Origin: Shouchella xiaoxiensis
GTDB taxonomy: Bacteria > Bacillota > Bacilli > Bacillales > Bacillaceae_D
Length of the DNA: 64,000 nucleotides
Reading direction: 5' to 3'
Assembly (NCBI RefSeq): GCF_016907895.1
Contig: NZ_JAFBCV010000012.1
Coordinates: 1 to 64,000 of the forward strand
A program made the translations under genes and the position numbers. Shown here in pieces: positions 46,204-55,365 of the stretch. The first letter of the stretch is position 1. Every line of letters starts with the position of its first letter. A model generated the notes under the pieces. That model made no database searches. It was given only the letters and a program-made list of their open reading frames with translations, and was not told where the DNA came from.

Positions 46204-47457
46204 ATGTTGAAAGAAGAAATATACGCAACAATTGAATCAGGCGATATTGAAAAAGCGCTTGATTTATTAAATAATTATGCAAAAACGTCCGACCACGAGC
46301 AACTCTTTGAGGCCGCTGAGCTCTATTATGAATTAGGTCATGTGGAACAAGCTAAGCATATTATTAATCAGCTGCTGGAACTTTACCCAGACGAAGGGTC
46401 GCTTTTTATACTAGCGGCTGAAATGATGATTGATGCAGATGAAGAAGACGAAGCGATTGAACAACTCCTTGAAGTTCGTGAAGATGATGATAGCTTTCTT
46501 CAAGCGCAATTGTTATTGGCAGACTTATACCAGCTACAAGCATTGGATGAAGTTGCAGAGCAAAAGCTGCTTGCTGCTGCAAAAAAAGCCCCAGAAGAAA
46601 TGATTATAACGTACGCTCTCGGGGAATTTTATCTTGACCAAGGCTCATACAACAAAGCCATTCCTTATTTAAAACGAGCGCTTCACGCTGATTTAGGAGA
46701 AGTGAATGTCGCTTTAGGTTTAGCTGAAGCTTACAGCGCCAATGGTCAATTTGAAGATGCCCTTCACTTGTATCATCAACAAGAAGTAACGAAAATGCCC
46801 CCAAATACATTGTTCAACTTTGGGTTTACTGCCTATCAACAAGGAGATTATTCGGTTGCGATCGAACAATTAGAAGCAGTAAAAGCTTTAGATGCAGATT
46901 TTACAAGTGTTTATGCGCCACTCGCCCGGGCGTATGAGGCAGAAAATCGTTTAAAAGAATCTCTTGAAGTAGTCGAATCAGGTTTGCGGATGGATGAATT
47001 TAATGATTTACTGCCGTTACTTGCAGGAAAACTTCTGCTAAAAATGTCTGACCCAACAGGATCCGAACAATATTTTAGGCAGGCAATTGCTTTGAATCCA
47101 GCTAATGTCGAGGCATTACAAGCTTTAGCTGCGCTGTTACGTGATCAGGAACGAGCAGAGGAGCTTGATGAACTAATCAGTCATGCAAAAGAATACGGAG
47201 AAACAGATGGTTTACTTACTTGGTATCATGCGTATGCAAAGGCTGAATTAGAGCATTATAAAGAAGCGCTTATCCTCTATCAAGAAGCTTATGTATTTTT
47301 GCATACAGATAGCGATTTCTTAAAAGAATATAGCTCTTTCCTACTTGAGGAAGGACAAAGAGACCAAGCTATACGCGTTTTAAAAGAAGCATTGATTCAT
47401 GATCCAGCAAAGCAAGATATTGCAGAGCTGCTAGACCAACTTGAAGCAAATGCCTAA
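46204..47457 (+). CDS. ypiA: TPR-repeat protein YpiA
   Basis: A 417-residue soluble helical protein made of tetratricopeptide repeats through most of its length (for example ALGEFYLDQGSYNKAIPYL and ALGLAEAYSANGQFEDALHL). Position between aroE and ypiB is that of B. subtilis ypiA. TPR proteins act as protein-binding scaffolds; the partner is unknown. ATG 46204 lies 8 bases after AAAGGAG. Confidence 0.88.
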   Translation: MLKEEIYATIESGDIEKALDLLNNYAKTSDHEQLFEAAELYYELGHVEQAKHIINQLLELYPDEGSLFILAAEMMIDADEEDEAIEQLLEVREDDDSFLQAQLLLADLYQLQALDEVAEQKLLAAAKKAPEEMIITYALGEFYLDQGSYNKAIPYLKRALHADLGEVNVALGLAEAYSANGQFEDALHLYHQQEVTKMPPNTLFNFGFTAYQQGDYSVAIEQLEAVKALDADFTSVYAPLARAYEAENRLKESLEVVESGLRMDEFNDLLPLLAGKLLLKMSDPTGSEQYFRQAIALNPANVEALQALAALLRDQERAEELDELISHAKEYGETDGLLTWYHAYAKAELEHYKEALILYQEAYVFLHTDSDFLKEYSSFLLEEGQRDQAIRVLKEALIHDPAKQDIAELLDQLEANA

Positions 47458-47489
47458 ATGGCAAATTTTGTTGAAAACATTTGCTTCAA
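47441..47489. repeat. Inverted repeat spanning the ypiA stop codon
   Basis: TTGAAGCAAATG (47441-47452) pairs with CATTTGCTTCAA (47478-47489), a 12-bp perfect stem with a 25-base loop and no T tract. It could protect or process the mRNA 3' end. Confidence 0.6.
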
Positions 47490-47579
47490 CTTGAAAGGAA
47501 TATGGCAACTATAAAGCGAAATGAACTATATGAGCATGATCTATAACTGGGCTACTATCTATTGAAAGGAGAGGAAGTA

Positions 47580-48125
47580 ATGAGTAATATCATTCCTGTA
47601 ATGGATAAAAAGGCTTTTTTAAGAAATTTTTTAAAACGTCATCAGTTAAAACGGCGTGAATGTGCGTGGCTACTCAATTATCTCATGAATGATGATGCGT
47701 TAATGGAACGTGTGCACTTTATCAATCGCTCAGATAGTACGCCGAAAGCAATTGTTATATCAGCTCAAGGAATTGAACAAATTCCGTTTTCTTTTCGAAA
47801 AAAACATCATGTAACAACTGACTGTGAAAAAGCATTCCATGATATTCGATTAAATCAAACCGAAGAGATCTATATAGAGCTTCATTTCCAAGACCGCTCA
47901 TCAGATTCACACTACTTGTCGGTATTGGAAGACAATCCATTCCTTCCTGAGACAAAAGAAAAAGCAGATGAAATTGAGCGAGAAGCAGTGGCCTTTTTGG
48001 ATGATTCAATCCGAAAATTTCAGATTGAGAAGTTAAACGCTGAGATCGATCAAGCTCTGGACGTAGGCGATAAAAAAACCTTTATGAAGCTAACCGATCA
48101 ATTAAATCAGCTTTTAAAGAATTGA
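47580..48125 (+). CDS. ypiB: UPF0302 / IDEAL-domain protein YpiB
   Basis: A 181-residue cytoplasmic protein. The N-terminal part (about 5-120) fits the UPF0302 family, and the last 40 residues contain an IDEAL-type motif (EIDQALDVGDKKTFMKL). Function is not established. ATG 47580 has AAAGGAGAGG upstream. Confidence 0.85.
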   Translation: MSNIIPVMDKKAFLRNFLKRHQLKRRECAWLLNYLMNDDALMERVHFINRSDSTPKAIVISAQGIEQIPFSFRKKHHVTTDCEKAFHDIRLNQTEEIYIELHFQDRSSDSHYLSVLEDNPFLPETKEKADEIEREAVAFLDDSIRKFQIEKLNAEIDQALDVGDKKTFMKLTDQLNQLLKN

Positions 48126-48127
48126 TG

Positions 48128-48160
48128 AAAAAACAGAGTCCAACTGACTCTGTTTTTTTG
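48128..48160 (+). terminator. Rho-independent terminator after ypiB
   Basis: AAAAACAGAGTC pairs with GACTCTGTTTTT around CAACT, then T. Confidence 0.85.
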
Positions 48161-48190
48161 CTATACTAAGGAAGGTAAAGGGGTGAACGT

Positions 48191-48658
48191 ATGCGATTTA
48201 AGACAGCGGATATAGATACATATCTACAATCAAAAGACTACGTTGATACAGCGGTTATTCCTCTGGTTGAGTCGACATGGGCTGCGGATGCTAAAACCGT
48301 CGCTCAAGCAGTTGAATTCACGCAAGCGTTAACGGATGAAATGGAACGACAATTTAAAGGGAGAATTATGCAATTCCCTTTATTTGGCTATGCTAAATCT
48401 GAAAATCGTGAGCAGGTTGTTGAGCGATTAATGCTATGGCAGAAAGATTTAAAAGAAAATGGCTTTAAACATATTTTTTTGGTTACTGCTGACGCAAATT
48501 GGAAACAACTAGAAAATGAATTAAGCCACATGACTTTGCTATTTGTTCCAGCTTTGCCGCTTGAATACATTGAGCAAAAAAATCGTAAAAAAGTGATGGA
48601 TGGACAGCTTCAGCAACTATTACCAATTATAACGGCGGTTTGGCAAGAAAAAGTCTGA
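48191..48658 (+). CDS. ypiF: YpiF (DUF2487-like) protein
   Basis: A 155-residue soluble protein of unknown function that starts MRFKTADIDTYLQSKDYVDTA. Position between ypiB and qcrA, and its size, match B. subtilis YpiF. No catalytic motif is visible. SD AAAGGGGTG precedes ATG 48191. Confidence 0.8.
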   Translation: MRFKTADIDTYLQSKDYVDTAVIPLVESTWAADAKTVAQAVEFTQALTDEMERQFKGRIMQFPLFGYAKSENREQVVERLMLWQKDLKENGFKHIFLVTADANWKQLENELSHMTLLFVPALPLEYIEQKNRKKVMDGQLQQLLPIITAVWQEKV

Positions 48659-48678
48659 AAGCGCTATTCCAACTTATA

Positions 48679-48707
48679 TTGCGTAATGTATGCGGTTATA
48701 GTATGAT
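48679..48707 (+). promoter_or_regulatory. Candidate promoter of qcrABC
   Basis: TTGCGT (48679-48684) and TATGAT (48702-48707) with a 17-base spacer, about 78 bases before qcrA. Confidence 0.45.
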
Positions 48708-48784
48708 GGTAACGTCCTAGTATTATTCTTGTTATGATACCAAGTAAACATTGGTCGATTTTTGAACTGTTAGGAGGTTTAGGA

Positions 48785-49276
48785 GTGAGCGAAAGAGAGC
48801 ACAAAGTATCAAGAAGGCAGTTTTTATCGTACACGCTCACAGGTGTTGGGGGTTTTATGGCTGCTGGCATGCTCATGCCAATGGTTCGGTTCGCCCTTGA
48901 TCCCGCTTTAAAAGCTGGCGCTGAATCAAATGTAGAATATGTTTGTGAGCTAGAAGATGTAACAGACAAGCCACAACGTTTCACTTGGAGCTTTAATCAA
49001 GTGGATTCTTGGTATGATTCAACAGTTGAGCGCGAAGCATACATCTATTTAGATGGTGAGGATGTTGTTGCTTTATCTTCAATTTGTACACATCTTGGCT
49101 GCACAATTGGCTATCAAGAAGACACAAGTCGATTTGTTTGTCCGTGCCATGGTGGGCAATTTGAAGAGGATGGTACAAACGTACCAGGAACACCGCCAAC
49201 TCGTCCGCTAGATGTTTTTGAAGTTGAGATAAGAGATGGCGCAGTATATCTTGGACAGACGATGCGTAGGGATTAG
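48785..49276 (+). CDS. qcrA: Menaquinol:cytochrome c oxidoreductase Rieske subunit
   Basis: Iron-sulfur subunit of the bc complex. The N terminus carries SRRQF (Tat-type) and a single membrane helix (about 14-33). [2Fe-2S] ligands are C101/H103 (CTHLGC) and C119/H122 (CPCHGG), with C106 and C121 forming the expected disulfide. I choose GTG 48785 behind TAGGAGG, giving 163 residues; the frame from 48734 would add 17 residues before the twin-arginine motif. Confidence 0.94.
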   Translation: MSEREHKVSRRQFLSYTLTGVGGFMAAGMLMPMVRFALDPALKAGAESNVEYVCELEDVTDKPQRFTWSFNQVDSWYDSTVEREAYIYLDGEDVVALSSICTHLGCTIGYQEDTSRFVCPCHGGQFEEDGTNVPGTPPTRPLDVFEVEIRDGAVYLGQTMRRD

Positions 49277-49287
49277 GAGGGGCGTAA

Positions 49288-49959
49288 ATGCTTCAGAAAA
49301 TTTATGATTATGTGGACGAGCGTCTCGATATTACGCCAATGTGGCGCGATATTGCTGATCATGAAGTGCCAGAGCATGTCAATCCAGCTCATCACTTCTC
49401 AGCGTTCATCTACTGTTTTGGTGGGTTAACTTTTTTTGTAACGGTAATTCAAATTTTATCGGGTATGTTTTTAACGATGTACTATGTGCCTGATATTGTA
49501 AATGCCCACGCATCGGTTTATTTCTTACAAAACGATGTGGCGATGGGACAGATTGTTCGAGGAATGCATCACTGGGGCGCAAGTCTTGTTATTGTTATGA
49601 TGTTTTTACATACACTGCGCGTATTTTTTACAGGATCATATAAAAAACCTCGTGAATTAAACTGGGTTGTTGGCGTGTTGATTTTCTTTGTCATGCTTGG
49701 ACTTGGTTTAACAGGCTACTTGTTGCCTTGGGATATGAAAGCGTATTTCGCAACGGTTGTAACACTGGAAATTGCTGAAAGTGTGCCGATTATTGGTGAA
49801 TTTGCAAAAGCGCTCTTAGCAGGTGGAGACATTGTTGGAGCTGCAACACTAACACGATTCTTTGCCATTCATGTCTTTTTCTTACCAGCCGCACTACTCG
49901 GTTTACTAGGTGCGCACTTTATTATGATTCGTAGACAGGGGATCTCTGGACCTCTATAA
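49288..49959 (+). CDS. qcrB: Cytochrome b subunit of the bc complex
   Basis: A 223-residue, four-helix cytochrome b of the b6 type. Heme-ligand histidines occur in GMHHWGAS and FLHTLRVFF, with the second pair in the last two helices (FFAIHVFFLP, GAHFIMIRRQG). C43 in the first helix matches the cysteine that holds the extra heme c(i) in Bacillus QcrB. Located between qcrA and qcrC with an AGGAGG site. Confidence 0.95.
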   Translation: MLQKIYDYVDERLDITPMWRDIADHEVPEHVNPAHHFSAFIYCFGGLTFFVTVIQILSGMFLTMYYVPDIVNAHASVYFLQNDVAMGQIVRGMHHWGASLVIVMMFLHTLRVFFTGSYKKPRELNWVVGVLIFFVMLGLGLTGYLLPWDMKAYFATVVTLEIAESVPIIGEFAKALLAGGDIVGAATLTRFFAIHVFFLPAALLGLLGAHFIMIRRQGISGPL

Positions 49960-49993
49960 GAACACATCATTTGATTAAAAAGGAGGGAAATCC

Positions 49994-50773
49994 ATGCATC
50001 GAGGAAAAGGGATGAAGTTTGTCGGCGACTCTCGTGTTAAATCAGATGGTCGTAAAGTAAATGTTCCGAAGGATTACTCAGAGTATCCTGGAAAAACAGA
50101 AGCCTTCTGGCCAAACTTCCTTTTGCGCGAATGGATGGTAGGAGCTGTATTCTTAATGGGTTTCTTGTGCTTAACATTAGCTCATCCAGCTCCTCTTGAA
50201 GCAGTTGCTGATCCACTAGAAGCGTACATACCATTACCTGACTGGTATTTCTTGTTCTTGTTCCAATTGCTCAAGTATCAGTTTGCATCTGGAATGTTTA
50301 ATATCGTGGGTACGGTTGTTATTCCTGGACTTGCGTTTGGAGCATTAATGCTTGCTCCATGGTTGGATACGTCAAAAGAAAGACGTCCACATCGTCGTCC
50401 AATTGCAACGTCACTTATGTTACTTGGTGTTGCTTCGGTTATTTTCCTTACTTGGGAATCTGTTGACCAGCATGACTGGGAAGCTGCAGCGGAGCAAGGT
50501 CAACTGGTGATCCCAGGTGAAATTGACACAGAAGCGGAAGGCTATTTAATTTATGCCGAACAAGCGTCCTGCATTCAGTGCCATGGTGACCAAATGACAG
50601 GTGGAGCCGGTAATCCAAACTTATTGGAGACGGAAAAAACACCTGAAGAAGTCATTGAAATCATCATAAATGGTCAAGGCGCTATGCCTGGAGGTCAATT
50701 TGAAGGGACCGATGAAGAGCTAGAAATTATGGCTGCTTTCATTGCCAACCATGGTGAAGATCCAGAAGAATAA
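49994..50773 (+). CDS. qcrC: Subunit IV/cytochrome c fusion of the bc complex
   Basis: 259 residues. The N-terminal half (about 35-160) is a subunit-IV-like membrane domain with three helices and the PDWYFLFLFQLLKY quinol-site segment. The C-terminal part (about 180-259) is a c-type cytochrome with CIQCH (C193, C196, H197) and an axial methionine probably in GAMPGGQ. This fusion is typical of Bacillus qcrC. SD AAGGAGGG. Confidence 0.95.
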   Translation: MHRGKGMKFVGDSRVKSDGRKVNVPKDYSEYPGKTEAFWPNFLLREWMVGAVFLMGFLCLTLAHPAPLEAVADPLEAYIPLPDWYFLFLFQLLKYQFASGMFNIVGTVVIPGLAFGALMLAPWLDTSKERRPHRRPIATSLMLLGVASVIFLTWESVDQHDWEAAAEQGQLVIPGEIDTEAEGYLIYAEQASCIQCHGDQMTGGAGNPNLLETEKTPEEVIEIIINGQGAMPGGQFEGTDEELEIMAAFIANHGEDPEE

Positions 50774-50784
50774 GCTTTGTTAAT

Positions 50785-50825
50785 AAGTCGCCCTTTGTTT
50801 TAAATACAAAGGGTGGCTTTTTTAA
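50785..50825 (+). terminator. Rho-independent terminator of qcrABC
   Basis: AAGTCGCCCTTTGT pairs with ACAAAGGGTGGCTT around TTTAAAT, followed by T. It lies just before the ypjA ribosome binding site. Confidence 0.85.
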
Positions 50826-50842
50826 TCGAATGGAGGTCCAGG

Positions 50843-51445
50843 ATGCTAGCTTACCTATACGGGTTGCTAACTAGGCGATCAAGCTTGATTATCTTATTGA
50901 TTATTAATGCAATAGGAACACTATACGGATACTATTGGTATGGAGAACAACTAGGAGAAACACCGTGGTATTTTTTGTTGTTCGTACCTGATAGTCCGAC
51001 AGCTAGTCTTTTCTTTGTGCTTGTTTTAATTGGCTTTTTACTAAGAAAACAGTCTGGTTTAATAGAGGCACTTGCAGCGGTTACCTTGCTTAAATATGGT
51101 GTTTGGGCCGTTGTAATGAATACCTTTCAAGTTCTTGAAGGTGCTCCGCTACATTGGACGATTATCATGCTCAATCTATCTCATGCTGGCATGGCACTGC
51201 AAGCGCTATTGTTTATGCCGTTTTTTCGAATCAAGAGTTGGCATTTAGTTGTAGCCTTATTGTGGACGGTTCATAATGACATCATTGATTATGTTTTCGG
51301 GATGCATCCGTGGTTGAGTTATCGGATCTTACCTTATATCAACGAAATTGGTTACTTTACCTTCTGGTTAGGGCTCATTTCAGTAGGACTTGTCTACCTA
51401 TTAAACGTACGAAAACGAGCACCTCAGTTAAATCTTCCGCACTAG
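50843..51445 (+). CDS. ypjA: YpjA-like membrane protein (DUF1405)
   Basis: A 200-residue protein with about six membrane helices and conserved histidines in the later part (HAGMALQ, WHLVVALLWTVHNDIIDY). Location after qcrC equals ypjA. Function unknown. ATG 50843 has GGAGGT upstream; a longer frame would begin inside the preceding terminator. Confidence 0.82.
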   Translation: MLAYLYGLLTRRSSLIILLIINAIGTLYGYYWYGEQLGETPWYFLLFVPDSPTASLFFVLVLIGFLLRKQSGLIEALAAVTLLKYGVWAVVMNTFQVLEGAPLHWTIIMLNLSHAGMALQALLFMPFFRIKSWHLVVALLWTVHNDIIDYVFGMHPWLSYRILPYINEIGYFTFWLGLISVGLVYLLNVRKRAPQLNLPH

Positions 51446-51499
51446 GTCTATCCTTGTCCTTTGCTTCATAGGATGATAAAAGCAGAGGGGGGACAAATC

Positions 51500-52273
51500 A
51501 TGGGGCGTAAATGGTTGCTCTTAATTGTTAGTATGGGAATAATTTTCTGGTCGAGCGAGTCGTTGGCTAAAGAAGCTCACTCATGGAGTGAACTTGATCA
51601 AATTGCTGGGCAGATGTTGCAGTTTACTAAGCAAGATAAAATAGACGAGGCTAAGCAATTAACAAGTGTATTTGCTGATGAACTAAATGAATACTCTTTT
51701 GAAGATCAAGTATGGTCAATGTCGGCTTTGCGTACACTAGTAACGACATTTGAACATGCGGATCGGGCGTTAACATCTGAAGAAATGACTGATGCTGAAC
51801 GATTTCGTCTGGTGACTTCCTTTCGTCTAACGGTTGATTCTTTTTTGGAGAACGATAATCCTTTGTGGAACCAAATGGAGCTCTCAATCATGGACTCCCT
51901 CGATCGATTGGATCAAGCAATAAGCTCAAATGACCAAACGGATTTTAATCATGAGTTAAATGAATATAGATCAATTTATGCAATGGTTCGACCAGCGATA
52001 CAAATTACCGTTGATGGTGATCAGGTTCAAACATTGGATGACTATAATCATTTCTTTCTAACGTCGTCGCTGACAGATCGTGAACTTGAAGACCATGTCC
52101 ATGAAATGAGGCAGTCTTATCAGAAGCTGTTTCATACAAATGGAAAAGATGAAGCAGACCCAATGATTTATTGGGTGATGTTCACGATTGGTGCACCTGT
52201 GATTTTGTCCTTATCCTATGTCGGATTTCGAAAATATAAAGCTGAAAAACGCAAAGTAAAAGCAAAGGAATAG
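51500..52273 (+). CDS. ypjB: Sporulation-associated protein YpjB
   Basis: 257 residues with an N-terminal signal peptide (about 1-24, LLLIVSMGIIFWSSESLA), an acidic helical extracytoplasmic domain, and a C-terminal transmembrane helix (about 224-244) followed by a basic tail. This is the YpjB family, known from sporulation transcripts. ATG 51500 behind GAGGGGGG. Confidence 0.82.
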   Translation: MGRKWLLLIVSMGIIFWSSESLAKEAHSWSELDQIAGQMLQFTKQDKIDEAKQLTSVFADELNEYSFEDQVWSMSALRTLVTTFEHADRALTSEEMTDAERFRLVTSFRLTVDSFLENDNPLWNQMELSIMDSLDRLDQAISSNDQTDFNHELNEYRSIYAMVRPAIQITVDGDQVQTLDDYNHFFLTSSLTDRELEDHVHEMRQSYQKLFHTNGKDEADPMIYWVMFTIGAPVILSLSYVGFRKYKAEKRKVKAKE

Positions 52274-52310
52274 CGAATTGTGTCAGTGTAGTGAACGGAG
52301 ATGCTTCAGT

Positions 52311-52339
52311 TTGACTTTCTTTGACGTTTTTTTTATCAT
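52311..52339 (+). promoter_or_regulatory. Candidate sigma-A promoter of the YugP-like gene
   Basis: TTGACT (52311-52316) and TATCAT (52334-52339) with a 17-base spacer. Confidence 0.5.
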
Positions 52340-52363
52340 TGTATCAAATAGAGGATACTTTCT

Positions 52364-52424
52364 TTCTTAATTTGTTTAATTAAGAAGGTGATCCTCGCTT
52401 AAGCAAACGTTATTTTGCTTGAGG
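52364..52424 (+). repeat. Two consecutive hairpins in the leader of the YugP-like gene
   Basis: TTCTTAATT (52364-52372) pairs with AATTAAGAA (52378-52386). Next, CTTAAGCAAA (52398-52407) pairs with TTTGCTTGAG (about 52414-52423). Neither covers the AAGGAGG site at 52434. They may form a regulatory leader. Confidence 0.45.
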
Positions 52425-52450
52425 TGATTAATGAAGGAGGAATTACTGCA

Positions 52451-53125
52451 ATGGAGATGTTGATTTATTTCATCATCATAATGACCTTACCACTACTAAT
52501 TCAAATCTATTTAAAACGGACATACAGTAAATATTCTGAGGTGGGAACGTCTTCAGGTATTACGGGTGCTGAGGCAGCAGTTAAGGCATTACAGGAGAAT
52601 GGTGTATACAATGTAAATGTCGAGCCTGTTAAAGGGAAGCTTACAGACCACTATGATCCGAGAGATAAGACAGTGCGCCTTTCTGAAGGAAACTATTATG
52701 GAACCTCAATTGCTGCGATTTCTGTGGCGACTCATGAAGTTGGTCATGCTGTACAAGATGCAGAGGGCTACTCATTTTTAAAGTTCCGTTCAGCGTTTGC
52801 TCCAGTCGCTAGTTTTGGCTCAAGCTTTTCGTTCTTTTTCATATTAGGAGGTCTTCTGTTACAAGCCACAGGACTTCTTGCTGTTGGTATTGTCTTTTTC
52901 GCAGCGGCTGTACTTTTTCAACTGATCACACTTCCAGTCGAGTTTAATGCGAGTTCTCGCGGTAGAGAGATGATGATTAGTTCAGGGATGATTCGTAATG
53001 ATGAAGAAGGCGGAGCGAAAAAAGTCTTAAATGCGGCTGCGCTAACATACGTAGCAGCGACAGTTGTTGCCGTGCTTGAATTACTTCGCTTTATTATGAT
53101 GTATATGGGTATGAATGATGATTGA
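52451..53125 (+). CDS. yugP: YugP-like zinc metallopeptidase
   Basis: A 224-residue membrane-bound peptidase. Helices lie at about 3-20, 115-160 and 195-220, and the zinc motif HEVGH is near residue 97 (ATHEVGHAVQDAEGY), followed by a conserved EFNASSRG. This is the neutral zinc metallopeptidase family of B. subtilis YugP. The ypjC position of B. subtilis is split here by this gene and the ZIP gene. ATG 52451 with AAGGAGG. Confidence 0.88.
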   Translation: MEMLIYFIIIMTLPLLIQIYLKRTYSKYSEVGTSSGITGAEAAVKALQENGVYNVNVEPVKGKLTDHYDPRDKTVRLSEGNYYGTSIAAISVATHEVGHAVQDAEGYSFLKFRSAFAPVASFGSSFSFFFILGGLLLQATGLLAVGIVFFAAAVLFQLITLPVEFNASSRGREMMISSGMIRNDEEGGAKKVLNAAALTYVAATVVAVLELLRFIMMYMGMNDD

Positions 53126-53126
53126 C

Positions 53127-53162
53127 AAAAAGCTTAGAGACTTAGTCTCTAAGCTTTTTTTA
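53127..53162. terminator. Bidirectional terminator between convergent genes
   Basis: AAAAAGCTTAGAGACT and AGTCTCTAAGCTTTTT form a symmetrical stem with A and T runs on both sides. Confidence 0.88.
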
Positions 53163-53891
53163 ACTGAAAAGATCAATTAGCAATAGCATGACAAGTAGTC
53201 CGCCAATAAAAGAGAAAGTCGAGCTTCTTTCGTTGCCATCCCCATGAGATTCAGGAATGAGTTCTTTATAGACGATAAAAAGCATAGCCCCAGCGGCAAA
53301 GGCTAAACCTAGCGGCAGAATAAAGCTAATGTAGGACGCAAGCCAGAATCCAAGCAGTGCCGTCACAATTTCAACAGCACCTGTTGCTGTAGCAACTAAA
53401 AAGGCCTTCCACTTACCAATATTGGACTGAACAAGATAAAGGGCAACGAGTAATCCTTCAGGCATATTCTGTATACCCATGGCAAGGGCAATAAGAGGTC
53501 CCATGCTTTCTTGTTCACTGGCAAAGCTTACGCCGACAGCAAGACCTTCTGGTAAGTTGTGTAAGGTAATAGCAGCAACAATCAAAGCAGCTTTTCGATC
53601 AACGACAATTGTCCTCGTTTTATGCTCGATATGAATATGTGGTACTTTTCGTTCAAGCAGCGTTAAGACAAACGTTCCTAAAATAAGCCCAATTGCCGTT
53701 ACATAAATATTTGATAAAGCTAATGATTCGGGCAATAATTCAAGCATTGAGGCTGAAACCATCACACCTGCTGTAAAAGCGAGGAGGACATCGCGCCATT
53801 TATGGCTAAACTGCTTAAAGAATAAAATCGGAAGTGCTCCAACACCAGTGGCAAGAGCCGCAAGTGTTGAGCCTATGAGTAAATGGTCCAT
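53160..53891 (-). CDS. ZIP-family metal transporter
   Basis: Imports divalent metals such as zinc or manganese. 243 residues and about eight helices. The metal-site motifs HNLPEGLAVGVSF (helix 4) and NMPEGLLVALYL (helix 5) are present, with a short histidine-bearing loop HIHIEH between helices 3 and 4. Transcribed opposite to its left neighbour. Metal specificity cannot be judged; a ZupT-like name would be reasonable. Confidence 0.9.
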   Translation of the reverse strand: MDHLLIGSTLAALATGVGALPILFFKQFSHKWRDVLLAFTAGVMVSASMLELLPESLALSNIYVTAIGLILGTFVLTLLERKVPHIHIEHKTRTIVVDRKAALIVAAITLHNLPEGLAVGVSFASEQESMGPLIALAMGIQNMPEGLLVALYLVQSNIGKWKAFLVATATGAVEIVTALLGFWLASYISFILPLGLAFAAGAMLFIVYKELIPESHGDGNERSSTFSFIGGLLVMLLLIDLFS

Positions 53892-54020
53892 TACAATTCG
53901 CCCAGCTGTTTACGCTTGATAGTTACCATCTGAACATCCCCCTACATTCCAACGATTCTATTACTATATGTTGCTTATCCAATTACGCTATTCGTCCCAT
54001 TCAATTTTTATAAGCTTTTG

Positions 54021-54890
54021 TTAATCCACGCGGAGAGGTTTTTTATTGTCGTCTAATGTAAAACCTTCTCCTGCTGCTTCAGATACATCATTTATCGCCA
54101 TAAAGGCATGTGGATCGATCCGGTGAACAAGATTACGCAAGCGTACCGTCTCGTTTCGAGCAACAACACAATAGAGGATTTCTTTCTCATTCCCAGTGAA
54201 CGTACCTCGTCCTTGGAACGTTGTCGCACCGCGCCCCATCTCTTGTAAAATGGCTTGAGAAATTGCCGGCATCGAATCCGAAATAATAAAGGCAGCTTTC
54301 GCAGAATAAGATCCTTGTTGAATAAAATCAATGACTTTGGCTGCGATAAAGACATAAACAATTGTATACATTGCTTCTCTTAAATCTAGATAAAAGACAA
54401 GAGATAAGGCAATCACGCATGAGTCAAATACGAGAAAGGTGCGACCGATACTCCAGCCAAAATAACGTAAACATAATTTTGCAAGAATGTCGGCGCCACC
54501 CGTTGTTCCACCAAAGCGAAAAACAATGCCTAAACCGACGCCGACAATTGCACCGGCAAACAAAGCTGCAAGCATTAAATCATCTGCAAGAACAACTTCA
54601 AACGAAACCCGTTGAAACAGGTCTAAAAATAACGATAAACTTAGTGTGCCGAGTAGCGTATAAAAGAAAGTAATCCGTCCAAGCATTTTCCAACCGATAA
54701 AAAAGAGTGGAATATTAATGATGAGGTTTGTAATCGCTGGATTCATTTCAAATAAAAAGTATAGCAATAACGTTATACCTGTGACGCCTCCATCAGCTAA
54801 ATTGTACTGCATATTAAAATAAACAAGACCAAATGCCATTAAAGCTGTTCCAATTAAAATAAAGATACTGTTTTTTAAGTGTCGGGTCAT
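54021..54890 (-). CDS. ypjC: YitT-family membrane protein YpjC
   Basis: A 289-residue protein with five to six N-terminal helices and a C-terminal soluble DUF2179 domain (about 210-289, GRGATTFQGRGTFTG). This is the YitT/UPF0750 family and ypjC holds this locus in B. subtilis. Function unknown. The true ATG is at 54890, 8 bases after AAAGGAG; a TTG at 54908 lies upstream of that site. Confidence 0.87.
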   Translation of the reverse strand: MTRHLKNSIFILIGTALMAFGLVYFNMQYNLADGGVTGITLLLYFLFEMNPAITNLIINIPLFFIGWKMLGRITFFYTLLGTLSLSLFLDLFQRVSFEVVLADDLMLAALFAGAIVGVGLGIVFRFGGTTGGADILAKLCLRYFGWSIGRTFLVFDSCVIALSLVFYLDLREAMYTIVYVFIAAKVIDFIQQGSYSAKAAFIISDSMPAISQAILQEMGRGATTFQGRGTFTGNEKEILYCVVARNETVRLRNLVHRIDPHAFMAINDVSEAAGEGFTLDDNKKPLRVD

Positions 54891-55017
54891 AGTATGTACT
54901 CCTTTCAAACCACTGCTTTATTAGTGTACTCAAGTTTATAAAAAAAAGAAATCATTGAATTTAAATTGCGCATTTGGCTTGTATTCGCTAGGATAGATAC
55001 GAAGGGACGTGTTTTAT

Positions 55018-55365
55018 GTGTCGGAACGAAAAACGATGCAACAGATGCAACAAGAAGTTGATGCCTACATTGGTCAATTTAAAGAAGGATACTTTAGTCC
55101 GCTAGCAATGCTCGCTAGAATGTCAGAAGAGCTAGGTGAATTGGCTCGAGAAGTCAATCATACCTATGGAGAAAAACCAAAAAAATCTACAGAAGAAGAA
55201 AAAGCGATTGAACAAGAGTTAGGTGATATGTTATTTGTATTAATTTGTTTTGCAAATTCATTACATATTAATTTAGACGAGGCGCATGATTTAGTGATGA
55301 AGAAATTTACGACAAGAGATGCCAATCGCTGGACAAAAATAGAGAAAGAGGAAGATAATAAATGA
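55018..55365 (+). CDS. ypjD: MazG-like nucleotide pyrophosphohydrolase YpjD
   Basis: A 115-residue single-domain MazG protein that probably hydrolyses non-canonical nucleotides. Metal-binding acids are in EELGELAREVNH and EQELGDMLFVL. I choose GTG 55018 (GAAGGGA about 11 bases upstream), which gives the family N terminus MSERKTMQQMQQEV. Overlaps dapB by 4 bases. Confidence 0.88.
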   Translation: MSERKTMQQMQQEVDAYIGQFKEGYFSPLAMLARMSEELGELAREVNHTYGEKPKKSTEEEKAIEQELGDMLFVLICFANSLHINLDEAHDLVMKKFTTRDANRWTKIEKEEDNK

